Below are positions 23,982 through 31,589 of a stretch of DNA of 64,000 bases, one piece after another; position 1 is the stretch's first letter, and the number at the start of each line of letters is the position of its first letter. Location: positions 16,883 through 80,882 of the forward strand of contig JAZQFS010000064.1 in NCBI GenBank assembly GCA_045539625.1, written 5' to 3'. The notes below the pieces were generated by a model. The model was not told the DNA's origin. It was given only the letters and a program-made list of their open reading frames with translations, and searched no databases. This DNA comes from UMGS1387 sp045539625 (lineage in GTDB: Bacteria > Bacillota > Clostridia > Oscillospirales > CAG-382). Made by a program: the position numbers and the translations under genes.

Positions 23982-24218
23982 TTCGCCATGCTTCTACAGA
24001 AGTAATTTCCCAAGGGTACTGTGGAAATATTTATATATAAATTCCAAATTCAATAATACTTATCTGTACTTAAAATTGCGTAACAGCTTTATCAAGGCGA
24101 GCCTTATTTCAATTTTTAGTCAAAATTTGAAATGAGAACACAAAATTTTAGCTGTTATTTTCATTTAATCGCTTAAGTGATGATAAGTACACGAAACATT
24201 CTCATCATAAAAACGCAT
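23982..24218. other. Intergenic stretch without recognisable gene
   Basis: AT-rich sequence between the right inverted copy and the displaced rubrerythrin terminator. A frame open from the repeat to 24135 (containing SPCFYRSNFPRVLWKYL) is in phase with an open frame on the minus strand just inside the left copy (ending near 16447) if the two flanks are rejoined. It may be the remnant of one broken gene, but I do not recognise it. Confidence 0.3.
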
Positions 24219-24250
24219 AAAAACGGAGGTTGAGCAACCTCAACCTCCGT
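24219..24250 (-). terminator. Terminator of the displaced rubrerythrin 3' end
   Basis: A perfect 12-bp stem (ACGGAGGTTGAG with CTCAACCTCCGT) followed on the minus strand by TTTTT. It lies directly downstream of the rubrerythrin 3' remnant, where a native terminator would be. Confidence 0.8.
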
Positions 24251-24281
24251 ATCAAATCGTATCTATTTGTATCTAATCTTA

Positions 24282-24345
24282 CTTAAAATAGCGGTTTAAG
24301 AGTCCTTCAAACGCTTTGCCGTGGCGAGCTTCACAATGGGACTTG
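24282..24345 (-). pseudogene. Displaced 3' end of a rubrerythrin gene
   Basis: The minus strand encodes EARHGKAFEGLLNRYFK and a stop, matching the last residues of the intact rubrerythrin at 25126-25668 (EARHGKGFEGLLKRYFK). Homology ends abruptly upstream, at about the GCTTC at 24331-24335. The codons differ from those of the intact gene, so this is not a fresh duplicate. It is what remains when an element inserts in the 3' end of a gene and supplies its own copy of that end. Confidence 0.75.
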
Positions 24346-24489
24346 TTTACAGAACCCTTGATTTTACTGGGTTCCTGTAATTTTTTCTCATTTTGCCCAC
24401 CAACTGCCCACCATTTTGTTTAGCCCACCATTTTGAAAAATAATCACAAAATATGTTAATGTTTTGTCTTCTAATTACTATGGGAATTA

Positions 24490-24963
24490 TCAATCTTTTT
24501 TGTTGAAATAAAACTTAATTTGTGACTTGTTGCCTATGGTCATTTTTTCATATGTAATTTTAATATCATTTCCTTCCCATTCAATATGAGTTAATGGGTA
24601 TTTCCCTATTGTTTTGTTTTCATTGGTAGTTTGTTTATAATTATCATCAAAATACTCAACCATTTCATCTATATTTTCGGTAGAGCAAGTCGATACATCA
24701 TAAATAACTCTTGAAAGAGAATCATCATCAAAATAGAACACAGAAATAACATCTTCATTTTCAAAGAATTCAACATTTTGTCTTTTATATCCTACCATAT
24801 TGTTATCTTTATCTTCTCCAAAAAACTCATCATTATAACATAACTTTTCAATATCTTCGTATGACATATCAAATTTGAAATCAAGTACATTATTATCACT
24901 ACCACAAGATGACATCATAAAAATAGATAATACAACACATAGCAAACATAATATTTTTTTCAT
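24490..24963 (-). CDS. Small lipoprotein of unknown function
   Basis: 157 residues. A lipoprotein signal peptide ends in the lipobox MMSSC near residue 20, so the mature protein is likely attached to the outer face of the membrane. The rest is acidic and alternates beta strands, with YDVSTCSTENIDEMVEYFDD and a closing Ile/Lys-rich strand. The start at 24963 is chosen because it opens the signal peptide, with AGGAG about 10 bases upstream. The AT-rich, Asn/Asp/Lys-rich composition differs from neighbouring genes and fits a horizontally gained gene in the element described around it. No family recognised. Confidence 0.75.
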   Translation of the reverse strand: MKKILCLLCVVLSIFMMSSCGSDNNVLDFKFDMSYEDIEKLCYNDEFFGEDKDNNMVGYKRQNVEFFENEDVISVFYFDDDSLSRVIYDVSTCSTENIDEMVEYFDDNYKQTTNENKTIGKYPLTHIEWEGNDIKITYEKMTIGNKSQIKFYFNKKD

Positions 24964-25076
24964 AATACAATTAACTCCTAACATTAATTTTAATATACTG
25001 TTTCATAAATTATACTACATATTTGTCAAAAAATCAATGGTTTAACAAAAATACACATAAAAGAAACAAAAGAAAT

Positions 25077-25117
25077 AAAAAACCCACCAACCTAAAATGA
25101 TTGGTGGTTGGTGGGTT
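25077..25117 (-). terminator. Terminator of rubrerythrin
   Basis: AACCCACCAACC pairs with GGTTGGTGGGTT (12 bp) and is followed on the minus strand by six T. The CCCACCA motif is shared with the intervening sequence near 24397-24433. Confidence 0.85.
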
Positions 25118-25125
25118 GGGTTATC

Positions 25126-25668
25126 TTATTTAAAATATCTTTTAAGCAGACCTTCAAAGCCTTTGCCATGTCTTGCTTCGTCTCTTGCCATTTCATGAAC
25201 TGTATCATGAATAGCATCAAGACCAAGTTCCTTAGCACGCTTAGCAAGGTCGAACTTGCCTGCAGTTGCACCGTTTTCAGCGTCAACTCTCATTTCAAGA
25301 TTCTTCTTTGTGGAATCAGTTACAACTTCGCCGAGAAGCTCTGCAAACTTAGCTGCGTGTTCTGCTTCTTCGTAAGCTGCCTTTTCCCAGTAAAGTCCGA
25401 TTTCGGGATAGCCTTCTCTGTGAGCAACTCTTGCCATTGCAAGGTACATACCAACTTCTGTACATTCGCCTTCAAAATTAGCTCTCAGATCCATGAGAAT
25501 GTCTTCTCTAACGCCCTGAGCTACGCCTACAACGTGCTCTGCTGCCCATGTCTTTTCGCCTGCCTGCTCGTTAAACTTGCTTGCAGGAACTCCGCACTGA
25601 GGGCACTTTTCGGGTGCTGCATCGCCTTCGTGAACATAACCGCATACTGAACATACAAACTTTTTCAT
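25126..25668 (-). CDS. rbr: Rubrerythrin with N-terminal rubredoxin domain (reverse type)
   Basis: 180-residue non-haem iron peroxidase. The rubredoxin domain comes first (CSVCGYVHEG and CPQCGVP, residues 6-28), followed by the four-helix di-iron domain with EGECTEVG, EEAEHAAKF and DEARHGKGF ligand motifs. In classical rubrerythrin the order is the opposite. It reduces hydrogen peroxide in anaerobes, taking electrons through rubredoxin. The gene has a consensus promoter with a PerR-like palindrome just inside the transcript. Its 3' end appears to have been supplied by an inserted element, with the older end displaced to 24282-24345. Confidence 0.95.
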   Translation of the reverse strand: MKKFVCSVCGYVHEGDAAPEKCPQCGVPASKFNEQAGEKTWAAEHVVGVAQGVREDILMDLRANFEGECTEVGMYLAMARVAHREGYPEIGLYWEKAAYEEAEHAAKFAELLGEVVTDSTKKNLEMRVDAENGATAGKFDLAKRAKELGLDAIHDTVHEMARDEARHGKGFEGLLKRYFK

Positions 25669-25743
25669 AATCCATAACTCCTTTGATTATATAATTTATT
25701 TTTTGGTAGTTTATGTAATCCAAAAGTGATGTGCAATTCACTT

Positions 25744-25791
25744 TTGTATTGATTACAAAGTTATTATAACAACAACTTTCGATTTTGTCAA
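25744..25791 (-). promoter_or_regulatory. Promoter and operator of rubrerythrin
   Basis: Minus strand TTGACA (25786-25791) and TATAAT (25763-25768), 17-base spacer, followed by TTGTAATCAATACAA (25744-25758), a near copy of the palindrome at the ferritin and PepSY genes. Confidence 0.8.
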
Positions 25792-25849
25792 TAGGTTTTT
25801 GAAAAAAAGTTTATTTTTTTTGAAAAAAGTTTTTTGCCCGGCCTTTTTG

Positions 25850-26479
25850 CTAATCTGCCGGGGCAAAGGTTGTGCCTGTGAGAACGGGGGAACGCTTGCC
25901 GCCTGTCAGGTCAGCGGCATAGGCAAGAAACTTTTGATAATTTGCCTCAACGCAGGATAGGTGGAACATTACGTTTTCGCCGAAATCCGTGCCCGAACAG
26001 AGAACGGAGTTTTTGTCAAGGTCACGTAATACTTTTTCGTAGTCGCTGTAGGAAACCTCAAAGTCAAAGGTGACGTGCTGACAGAAAGCGGATATTCCTG
26101 CCTTATCAATGCCGATTTTTGCACCCTTGGCATAGGCTCTCACAAGACCTCCTGCGCCTAACAGTATTCCGCCGAAGTAACGTGTGACAACAACGCATAC
26201 ACCCACAAGACCTTCACGCTTGATAACATCAAGTATGGGCATACCTGCCGTACCCTGCGGCTCTCCGTCATCGGAAAAACGGGCTATTTCCGTATCTTTG
26301 AGAATGTAAGCATAGCAGTTGTGGGTAGCATCTGCGTGCTTTTTCTTTATGGAAGCGATAAACTCCTTTGCCTCGTCTTCGTTTTCAACACGGGCAACGT
26401 AGGATATAAACTCGCTCTTTTTTTCAACAAATGAGTCCTCGGCGTATTTTTCCCGCACTGTTTTGTAGGTCTGTGCCAT
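25850..26479 (-). CDS. yigZ: YigZ/IMPACT-family protein
   Basis: 209 residues. The N-terminal domain carries the family signature: FSDDGEPQGTAGMPILDV near residues 70-87 and VVTRYFGGILLGAGGLVRAY near 97-116. The C-terminal domain (about 135-209) has the ferredoxin-like layout (DFEVSYSDYEKVLRDLD). The family is widespread and thought to interact with the translation machinery, but its biochemical role in bacteria is unsettled. GAGGTAAATA precedes the start. It stands alone between rubrerythrin and the isomerase. Confidence 0.95.
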   Translation of the reverse strand: MAQTYKTVREKYAEDSFVEKKSEFISYVARVENEDEAKEFIASIKKKHADATHNCYAYILKDTEIARFSDDGEPQGTAGMPILDVIKREGLVGVCVVVTRYFGGILLGAGGLVRAYAKGAKIGIDKAGISAFCQHVTFDFEVSYSDYEKVLRDLDKNSVLCSGTDFGENVMFHLSCVEANYQKFLAYAADLTGGKRSPVLTGTTFAPAD

Positions 26480-26523
26480 TATTTACCTCGTTGATTGTAT
26501 AGTATTGTGACCGAGTGCAAAAA

Positions 26524-27333
26524 TTATAAGCTGCACAGATGGTCAACTGCTTTGTAAGTAAGATTTATGTAATCGCAAATCATATGCTCGGGGATACTGC
26601 CGTGGGCATACTCAATGCTCATAACATTGTTGTAGCCTGTCTCCTTGAATGCGCCCATAGTTTGCTTCCAATCTATGTCGCCTGTCAGGGGCATCTGGTG
26701 GGAGTCGTTTCCTGCATTGTCGTGAACGTGGGTACACTCAATAAGAGAGCCGAATTTTACAATCCACTGGTGTGCCGTTTTGCGGAATGATACGTTGGCG
26801 TGACCGAAATCCCAGCAGCAAACGGCGCTTTTACTGTTATAGGAATTTATCAAATCAAGCAGCTCTTCGGGCTTTGAAGTAAATCTGGTTTTAACGGGGT
26901 GGTCGTTGAATACCGTTTCAAATGCAAGTTTAAAGCCTGACTTTTCTGCAAAAGTTACATCGTTCAGAAAATAGTTGTGATTATATTCAAGTGCCGCTTC
27001 GGGGGAGTACTGCATATTGTCAAAATCAAACTCGTCGCCGTGAACGACAGCGTGCTCTGCACCCATAAAAGCGGTAGCCTCAAGTACTCTGTCAACATAT
27101 AGCCTGTGGTTTTCTCCGCAGCTTCCGTAACGGTTGAAGGGGATGTGAGTCTGATTAACCTTTAATCCGTGTTCGGATAAGATTTTGCAGGAGTTTTTCA
27201 TAATATCTTGCCAATCGTCCTTTGCAACGGGCGGTGTGTAGTCAACGCAGGTAAAGCCTGCTTTTGATATAAGCTCTGCCGCCTTTGAAAACTCTGTGTT
27301 TCTGAAATAGTTGATGTTTATGCCGTATTCCAT
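26524..27333 (-). CDS. Sugar phosphate isomerase/epimerase (TIM barrel)
   Basis: 269 residues, same superfamily as the protein at 11986-12903. Motifs include VNQTHIPFNRYG, AVVHGDEFDF, LAFETVFND, CCWDFGHANVS, THVHDNAGNDSHQMPLTGDIDW and MSIEYAHGS, supplying Glu, Asp and His ligands for a metal. The ATG at 27333 is preferred over the one at 27339 because AGAGG is then 8 bases upstream. It has no sugar-degrading neighbours, so its substrate is open. Confidence 0.85.
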   Translation of the reverse strand: MEYGININYFRNTEFSKAAELISKAGFTCVDYTPPVAKDDWQDIMKNSCKILSEHGLKVNQTHIPFNRYGSCGENHRLYVDRVLEATAFMGAEHAVVHGDEFDFDNMQYSPEAALEYNHNYFLNDVTFAEKSGFKLAFETVFNDHPVKTRFTSKPEELLDLINSYNSKSAVCCWDFGHANVSFRKTAHQWIVKFGSLIECTHVHDNAGNDSHQMPLTGDIDWKQTMGAFKETGYNNVMSIEYAHGSIPEHMICDYINLTYKAVDHLCSL

Positions 27334-27399
27334 ATACATAACCTCTTCTCGCCGTGAATTTATTTTATTATAGAATTAGTGAACATTTTAGACGCCAAG

Positions 27400-27630
27400 C
27401 AATTTTTGTCGATATGCAAACTAAAGTTTGCTCGATATTTTTACTTCGTAAAATCGATATGTTTTCCCTTCTGTCAAACTCGATATGATATAAATCTCGT
27501 TGAGTCAGCAACATATCGAGCCACGAGGTATATCGAGTGCAACAGCACATATCAAAAATCTCGCAAGAGATTTATATCGCTGATTTCAAGCTTTGCTTAA
27601 AATCATTATATCATAATGATAAATAAAAAT
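27400..27630. repeat. Cruciform-like repeat with interspersed CGATAT motifs
   Basis: About 230 bases without a gene. CGATAT occurs at 27410, 27433, 27455 and 27481, and its complement ATATCG at 27513, 27530 and 27574, with a decayed ATATC at 27549. Between them are short palindromes such as GCAAACTAAAGTTTGC, TTTTACTTCGTAAAA and AATCTCGCAAGAGATT. The forward half is mirrored by the reverse half, so the whole can fold as one long branched hairpin. It fills most of the gap between the isomerase and rplA. Confidence 0.75.
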
Positions 27631-27636
27631 CAACAT

Positions 27637-27668
27637 AAAAAAACCGTCCACGGTTAAGTGAACGGTTG
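27637..27668 (-). terminator. Terminator of the rpmG-secE-nusG-rplK-rplA operon
   Basis: AACCGT pairs with ACGGTT, enclosing a partly paired CCGTGGACGG region, and is followed on the minus strand by seven T. Confidence 0.75.
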
Positions 27669-27686
27669 ATGAATCTAAAATATCAA

Positions 27687-28379
27687 TTAAAGATACTTAG
27701 CTGCGTTAACCTTAACGCCGGGGCCCATAGTGGAAGCCACTGCACAGGACTTGATGTACTGACCCTTAGCTGCAGCGGGCTTAGCCTTTACAACTGCTGC
27801 CATGAGAGTGTCAAGGTTTTCTGTGAGCTTCTGCGCACCGAAGGAAGCCTTACCAACGGGGCAGTGGATGATGTTCTGCTTGTCAAGACGGTATTCAATC
27901 TTACCTGCCTTAGCATCTTCAACAGCCTTAGCTACGTCCATTGTTACAGTACCTGCCTTGGGGTTAGGCATAAGTCCCTTAGGACCGAGAACCTTACCGA
28001 GACGGCCGATAACGCCCATCATATCGGGAGTTGCGATTACAACGTCGAATTCAAACCAGTTTTCGCCTGTAATCTTAGCAACCATATCTTCAGCACCTAC
28101 ATAATCTGCACCTGCTGCTTCTGCGTCCTTAGCCTTGTCGCCCTTAGCGAATACAAGTGTACGAACTGTCTTACCTGTACCGTGGGGGAGAACAACAGCG
28201 CCTCTAACCTGCTGGTCAGCGTGACGGCTGTCAACACCGAGCTTGATGTGAACTTCTACAGTTTCATCGAACTTAGCCTTAGAAGTCTTGCAAACCATGT
28301 CAAGAGCTTCTACTGTTTCGTAAAGCTTTGTCTTATCGATAAGCTTTGCACTTTCCTGATACTTCTTACCCTTATTCAT
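27687..28379 (-). CDS. rplA: 50S ribosomal protein L1
   Basis: 230 residues, full length. VEVHIKLGVDSRHADQQVRG, VVLPHGTGK, LGKVLGPKGLMPNPKAGTV and the closing STMGPGVKVN stretch are characteristic. L1 binds 23S rRNA at the mobile L1 stalk and helps release the E-site tRNA. GGGAGGTAAGAAAC precedes the ATG, 14 bases after rplK. It is the last gene of the operon here; rplJ and rplL, which usually follow, are absent. Confidence 0.98.
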   Translation of the reverse strand: MNKGKKYQESAKLIDKTKLYETVEALDMVCKTSKAKFDETVEVHIKLGVDSRHADQQVRGAVVLPHGTGKTVRTLVFAKGDKAKDAEAAGADYVGAEDMVAKITGENWFEFDVVIATPDMMGVIGRLGKVLGPKGLMPNPKAGTVTMDVAKAVEDAKAGKIEYRLDKQNIIHCPVGKASFGAQKLTENLDTLMAAVVKAKPAAAKGQYIKSCAVASTMGPGVKVNAAKYL

Positions 28380-28393
28380 GTTTCTTACCTCCC

Positions 28394-28819
28394 TTAGTCA
28401 GCAACAACAACGCCCATGCTGCGTGCAGTACCTGCAATCATGCTCATTGCTGCTTCGAGGGAAGCTGCGTTGAGGTCGGGCATCTTCTGTTCTGCGATTT
28501 TCTGAACCTGTTCCTTGGTGATTGTAGCAACCTTGTTCTTGTTGGGCTCACCTGAAGCAGTTTCGATTCCGCAAGCCTTCTTGATAAGAACTGTTGCGGG
28601 GGGAGTCTTTGTGATAAATGAGTATGAACGGTCTGCGTATACTGTAATTACAACGGGGATAATGAGACCCATATCCTGCTTTGTTCTTTCGTTGAATTCC
28701 TTACAGAAGCCGGCGATGTTAACACCGTGCTGACCGAGTGCGGGACCTACAGGAGGAGCGGGAAGAGCCTTTCCTGCGGGGATCTGAAGCTTAATGTAAC
28801 CTGTTATTTTCTTTGCCAT
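28394..28819 (-). CDS. rplK: 50S ribosomal protein L11
   Basis: 141 residues. YIKLQIPAGKALPAPPVGPA and LGQHGVNIAGFCKEFN in the N-terminal domain and the RNA-binding C-terminal domain (ASLEAAMSMIAGTARSMGV) identify it. L11 forms the base of the factor-binding stalk. TTGGAGGTGTAAACAAA precedes the start. The 155 bases between nusG and this gene contain a small hairpin (ACAAGA/TCTTGT at about 28876-28892) that could be part of a leader. Confidence 0.98.
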   Translation of the reverse strand: MAKKITGYIKLQIPAGKALPAPPVGPALGQHGVNIAGFCKEFNERTKQDMGLIIPVVITVYADRSYSFITKTPPATVLIKKACGIETASGEPNKNKVATITKEQVQKIAEQKMPDLNAASLEAAMSMIAGTARSMGVVVAD

Positions 28820-28974
28820 TTTGTTTACACCTCCAAATGTGGTAAATGATTCGGGTTTTGTTACCCTCCCACAGACAAGAACAAGTCTTGTCCCTCACAG
28901 CCTTTACAATTTGCATTCAGCAGGCAAAAAGCCGAAAGCATAACTGCGAGTGTAAATATTATTTTTTGAAGAAC

Positions 28975-29577
28975 TTAGTCCTTCAGAGGTTCAACCTCAT
29001 TTGCGTTCATTTCAACGTTTGTTTCTCTACCGTTGATTAATGCCGCAACCTTGATTCTGCCTGTAGCGGAATCAATTTCCTTGACTGTGGCAATAGAGCC
29101 TGCAAGGAAGCCTGCAACGACGATAACGCTGTCGCCTACATTGTAAGCCGCTTCGCGTACACGTACGTCAACACCAAGTGCTGCCACCTCGTCCTCCGTA
29201 AGGGGAACAGGACGGCTTCCGGGACCTACAAAGCCCGTAACGCCTCTGATGTTTCTGATAACGTGCCAGCTTTCATCGTTCATAACCATTTTAACGAGTA
29301 CATAGCTCGGGAACATCTTGTGTTCCGTAGGTTTCTTTTCCTTGGGAGCCTTCTTGATTTCGTTTCCGTCATCATCGTATTCGGGCTCTGAGGAATAGAG
29401 ATAATCGTCTGCCTCTTCCTGTGAGTCAACAACTATTTCGGTGGGGATTCTTGTCTCGAAAATGAGATTTTCAAGTCCTCTGTACTCTACAAGACGCTCA
29501 ATGTTCTCGGCAACCTTGTTTTCGTAGCCCGAATATGTGTGAACCACATACCAGAGTGCCTGTGCTTCGTTAGACAT
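28975..29577 (-). CDS. nusG: Transcription elongation/antitermination factor NusG
   Basis: 200 residues. The NGN domain starts WYVVHTYSGYENKVAENIE and contains HKMFPSYVLVKM, NIRGVTGFVG; the KOW domain holds NVGDSVIVVAGFLAGS. Between the two halves of the NGN domain (about residues 53-84) is an acidic, then Lys-rich insertion (SEPEYDDDGNEIKK), a little longer than the loop in model NusG proteins. It binds RNA polymerase and couples it to the ribosome. AGGAGAATTCAG precedes the start. Confidence 0.97.
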   Translation of the reverse strand: MSNEAQALWYVVHTYSGYENKVAENIERLVEYRGLENLIFETRIPTEIVVDSQEEADDYLYSSEPEYDDDGNEIKKAPKEKKPTEHKMFPSYVLVKMVMNDESWHVIRNIRGVTGFVGPGSRPVPLTEDEVAALGVDVRVREAAYNVGDSVIVVAGFLAGSIATVKEIDSATGRIKVAALINGRETNVEMNANEVEPLKD

Positions 29578-29601
29578 CTGAATTCTCCTTTACGGGTTAA
29601 A

Positions 29602-29817
29602 TCAGACAAGAGCCGCAATGGTCTGCAAAAGCTTTGTGAAGCCTGTGTCGAGCAGGAACACAACTAATGCAACTACTGCGATAGTAGCGGCAACAACACC
29701 GCTCTGACGAAGGGTATCCTTTTTGTCAGGCCAAACGATTTTCTTGAACTCACTCTTGTAGTCCTTGAAAAACTTCTTAACCTTGGACTCCTTCTTTACC
29801 TTTACTTCATCTGCCAT
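29602..29817 (-). CDS. secE: Preprotein translocase subunit SecE
   Basis: 71 residues, the usual size of the one-span SecE of Firmicutes. A Lys-rich cytoplasmic part with FKDYKSEFKKIVWPDKKD precedes a single membrane helix (about residues 42-64). It stabilises SecY in the translocation channel. Position between rpmG and nusG is the standard order. Confidence 0.97.
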   Translation of the reverse strand: MADEVKVKKESKVKKFFKDYKSEFKKIVWPDKKDTLRQSGVVAATIAVVALVVFLLDTGFTKLLQTIAALV

Positions 29818-29846
29818 CGTTTTTTCCTCCTTTCAATTACGAATCC

Positions 29847-29996
29847 TTACTTGGATTCCTTGTGAAGGGTGTGTTTACGGCAGAAACGGCAATACTTGTT
29901 GAACTCAAGACGATCGGGATCGTTCTTCTTGTTCTTGGTAGTGTCGTAATTTCTTTGTTTGCATTCGCTGCAAACGAGTGTGATTTTCACTCTCAT
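29847..29996 (-). CDS. rpmG: 50S ribosomal protein L33
   Basis: 49 residues on the minus strand, starting MRVKITLVCSECKQRNYDTT. Two cysteine pairs (CSEC and CRFC) are kept, so this is the zinc-binding form. It ends KHTLHKESK. GGGAGGTGTAGAA precedes the ATG. It is the first gene of the operon. Confidence 0.97.
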   Translation of the reverse strand: MRVKITLVCSECKQRNYDTTKNKKNDPDRLEFNKYCRFCRKHTLHKESK

Positions 29997-30102
29997 TTCT
30001 ACACCTCCCGGTAAATATAAATGTTTTTACCTCCCTCGACATGGAGTTTTCGCCTGCCCATTTTTGGGCATAACAAAAAAACTCTCCAACAGAGGTGCAA
30101 CT

Positions 30103-30131
30103 ATTTTATCACAAAACTTTTTGATTGTCAA
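30103..30131 (-). promoter_or_regulatory. Promoter of the rpmG-secE-nusG-rplK-rplA operon
   Basis: Minus strand TTGACA (30126-30131) and TAAAAT (30103-30108), 17-base spacer. The leader of about 100 bases contains a GCCCA/TGGGC hairpin near 30056-30071. Confidence 0.8.
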
Positions 30132-30201
30132 TAGTTTTTTTCAAAAAAACACATTAAATTAAATAAAATCGAAAAGTACAATTTTTCGGTTGATTTTGCA
30201 C

Positions 30202-30230
30202 TTGACAGCCGTGCACTTTTATGTTATGTT
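30202..30230 (+). promoter_or_regulatory. Promoter of the GH20-like gene
   Basis: TTGACA at 30202-30207 and TATGTT at 30225-30230 with a 17-base spacer. Confidence 0.7.
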
Positions 30231-30280
30231 TGTGTTAAGCAAATCAGCTTATATAAAATTGTGAAGAGGTGTGAAGATAA

Positions 30281-31225
30281 ATGAAAAATAAAATGTGGGT
30301 ATATTTTATGCAGCTTGGCGACGGTATGTGGAGAGATTACGAGCCCGGCGACGGCGGAAGATGTATTGACAACAATCCGTTAAGACTTAACAATGGCTCA
30401 TGGAACAAAATCGTTGACAGACTTGTTGAAACAAATGCTGCAAACACTCTTGTTATTGACATCGGCGACGGTATTCAGTATGAGTCACACCCTGAAATCG
30501 TAAGAAACGGTGCTTGGTCAAAGCAAAAGCTTGCAGATGAAATTGCAAGACTCCGCTCTCTTGGATTCAAGGTTTATCCCAAGCTCAACTTCTCAGCAGG
30601 TCATGATAAGTGGATGGGAATTTATTCAAGAATGTTATCTACTCCTCAGTACTATGCCTTCTGTAAGGACGTTATAGACGAGGTAAGCGAGCTTTTCTCA
30701 AATCCCGAGCTTTTCCATCTGGGTATGGACGAGGAATGCCTGTCAATTCAGCAAAAGCTTCCTATTTGTATTATAAGACACGGCGAGCTTTTCTGGCATG
30801 ATGTAAATTATCTGTTCAAGCTTGTGCAGGACAGAGGAGCAAGACCTTGGGTTTGGGCGGATTACGTATGGCATACCAAGGAAAAAGAAAAAGATTTTCT
30901 CGAGCATATGTCACACGAAGCACTTCTCAGCAATTGGTATTATCAGAGATTCAACGATCCCGAAAATGACTGGCACTATCCTGCGTATAAGGCATACGAG
31001 CTTCTTGACAAGCACGGCTATGATCAGGTGCCCACAGGCAGTAACTATGTTCACCGTGATAACTTTGAGCTTACCGTTGACCATTGCTTAAAGCATATTT
31101 CCGATGATAAGCTTCTTGGCTTCTTTATGGCTCCGTGGAAGCTTACAATGCCTGAATTTGAAGAACATCATCTTGAAGGCGTTGATGCAATGGCGGAAAC
31201 AAGAGCAAAATTCGGCGGAATGTAA
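30281..31225 (+). CDS. TIM-barrel protein resembling GH20 hexosaminidases
   Basis: 314 residues, no signal peptide. The barrel pattern includes LVIDIGDGIQYESHPEI, the GFKVYPKLNFSAGHDKW strand and FHLGMDEEC near residue 146, which resembles the catalytic H-x-G-x-D-E motif of GH20. The C-terminal part has PWVWADYVWH and FFMAPWK. The family is common in gut Firmicutes but poorly characterised. GAGGTGTGAAGATAA precedes the ATG, and it is transcribed alone. Confidence 0.65.
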   Translation: MKNKMWVYFMQLGDGMWRDYEPGDGGRCIDNNPLRLNNGSWNKIVDRLVETNAANTLVIDIGDGIQYESHPEIVRNGAWSKQKLADEIARLRSLGFKVYPKLNFSAGHDKWMGIYSRMLSTPQYYAFCKDVIDEVSELFSNPELFHLGMDEECLSIQQKLPICIIRHGELFWHDVNYLFKLVQDRGARPWVWADYVWHTKEKEKDFLEHMSHEALLSNWYYQRFNDPENDWHYPAYKAYELLDKHGYDQVPTGSNYVHRDNFELTVDHCLKHISDDKLLGFFMAPWKLTMPEFEEHHLEGVDAMAETRAKFGGM

Positions 31226-31259
31226 TTACATATTTTTATATAAAAAAACAAGGCTTATC

Positions 31260-31472
31260 TCAATTACCGGGATAAGCCTTTTTAACGTCTGTAAGTCCTA
31301 ATATATAATCTGTAGAAACACGGTAGAATCTTGCAAGGGCAATCAGCAGCTCTATGGGAATCTGACGCCTTCCGCTTTCGTATTGACAGTAGGTGTTTTG
31401 CTTGATGTGAAGATATTCGGCAATTTGCTTTTGGGTAAGGTCGCTGTCCTCTCTTAGATCCCTTATTCTCAT
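31260..31472 (-). CDS. Small XRE-family (Cro/CI) regulator
   Basis: 70 residues, nearly all helix-turn-helix: LTQKQIAEYLHIKQNTYCQY followed by ESGRRQIPIELLIALARFY and YILGLTD. The start at 31472 (MRIRDLRED) is preferred to upstream TTG and ATG codons because GCGGGAGGCTTCC precedes it. It is divergent from a zinc-ribbon peptide gene, with a palindrome between them that it probably binds. Confidence 0.9.
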   Translation of the reverse strand: MRIRDLREDSDLTQKQIAEYLHIKQNTYCQYESGRRQIPIELLIALARFYRVSTDYILGLTDVKKAYPGN

Positions 31473-31505
31473 TGGAAGCCTCCCGCTTTTTTTCTTCATT
31501 ATAAA

Positions 31506-31552
31506 ATATCTCAATATGAGATATTGACAAATGTGTCATTTTGTGATATTAT
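31506..31552 (+). promoter_or_regulatory. Divergent promoter region with a perfect palindrome
   Basis: ATATCTCA-ATA-TGAGATAT (31506-31524) abuts the rightward -35 box TTGACA (31524-31529), whose -10 box TATTAT is at 31547-31552 (17-base spacer). On the other strand a TATAAT lies at 31498-31503. The palindrome is placed to control both directions. Confidence 0.7.
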
Positions 31553-31589
31553 TCACTAAAACAGGTATGATTATGAATGGAGTACTAAA

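Larger units (their letters stand above)
24346..25125. mobile_element. Candidate decayed integrative element beside rubrerythrin
   Basis: About 0.8 kb between the displaced and the intact rubrerythrin 3' ends. It holds one AT-rich lipoprotein gene, repeated GCCCACCA motifs at about 24397-24433 and its own terminator next to rubrerythrin. No integrase gene remains. The identification rests on the duplicated 3' ends and is an inference. Confidence 0.45.

Noticed and set aside
24397..24433. GCCCACCA repeats as a CRISPR array
   Set aside because: Only a few short, unevenly spaced copies, no constant spacers and no cas genes.
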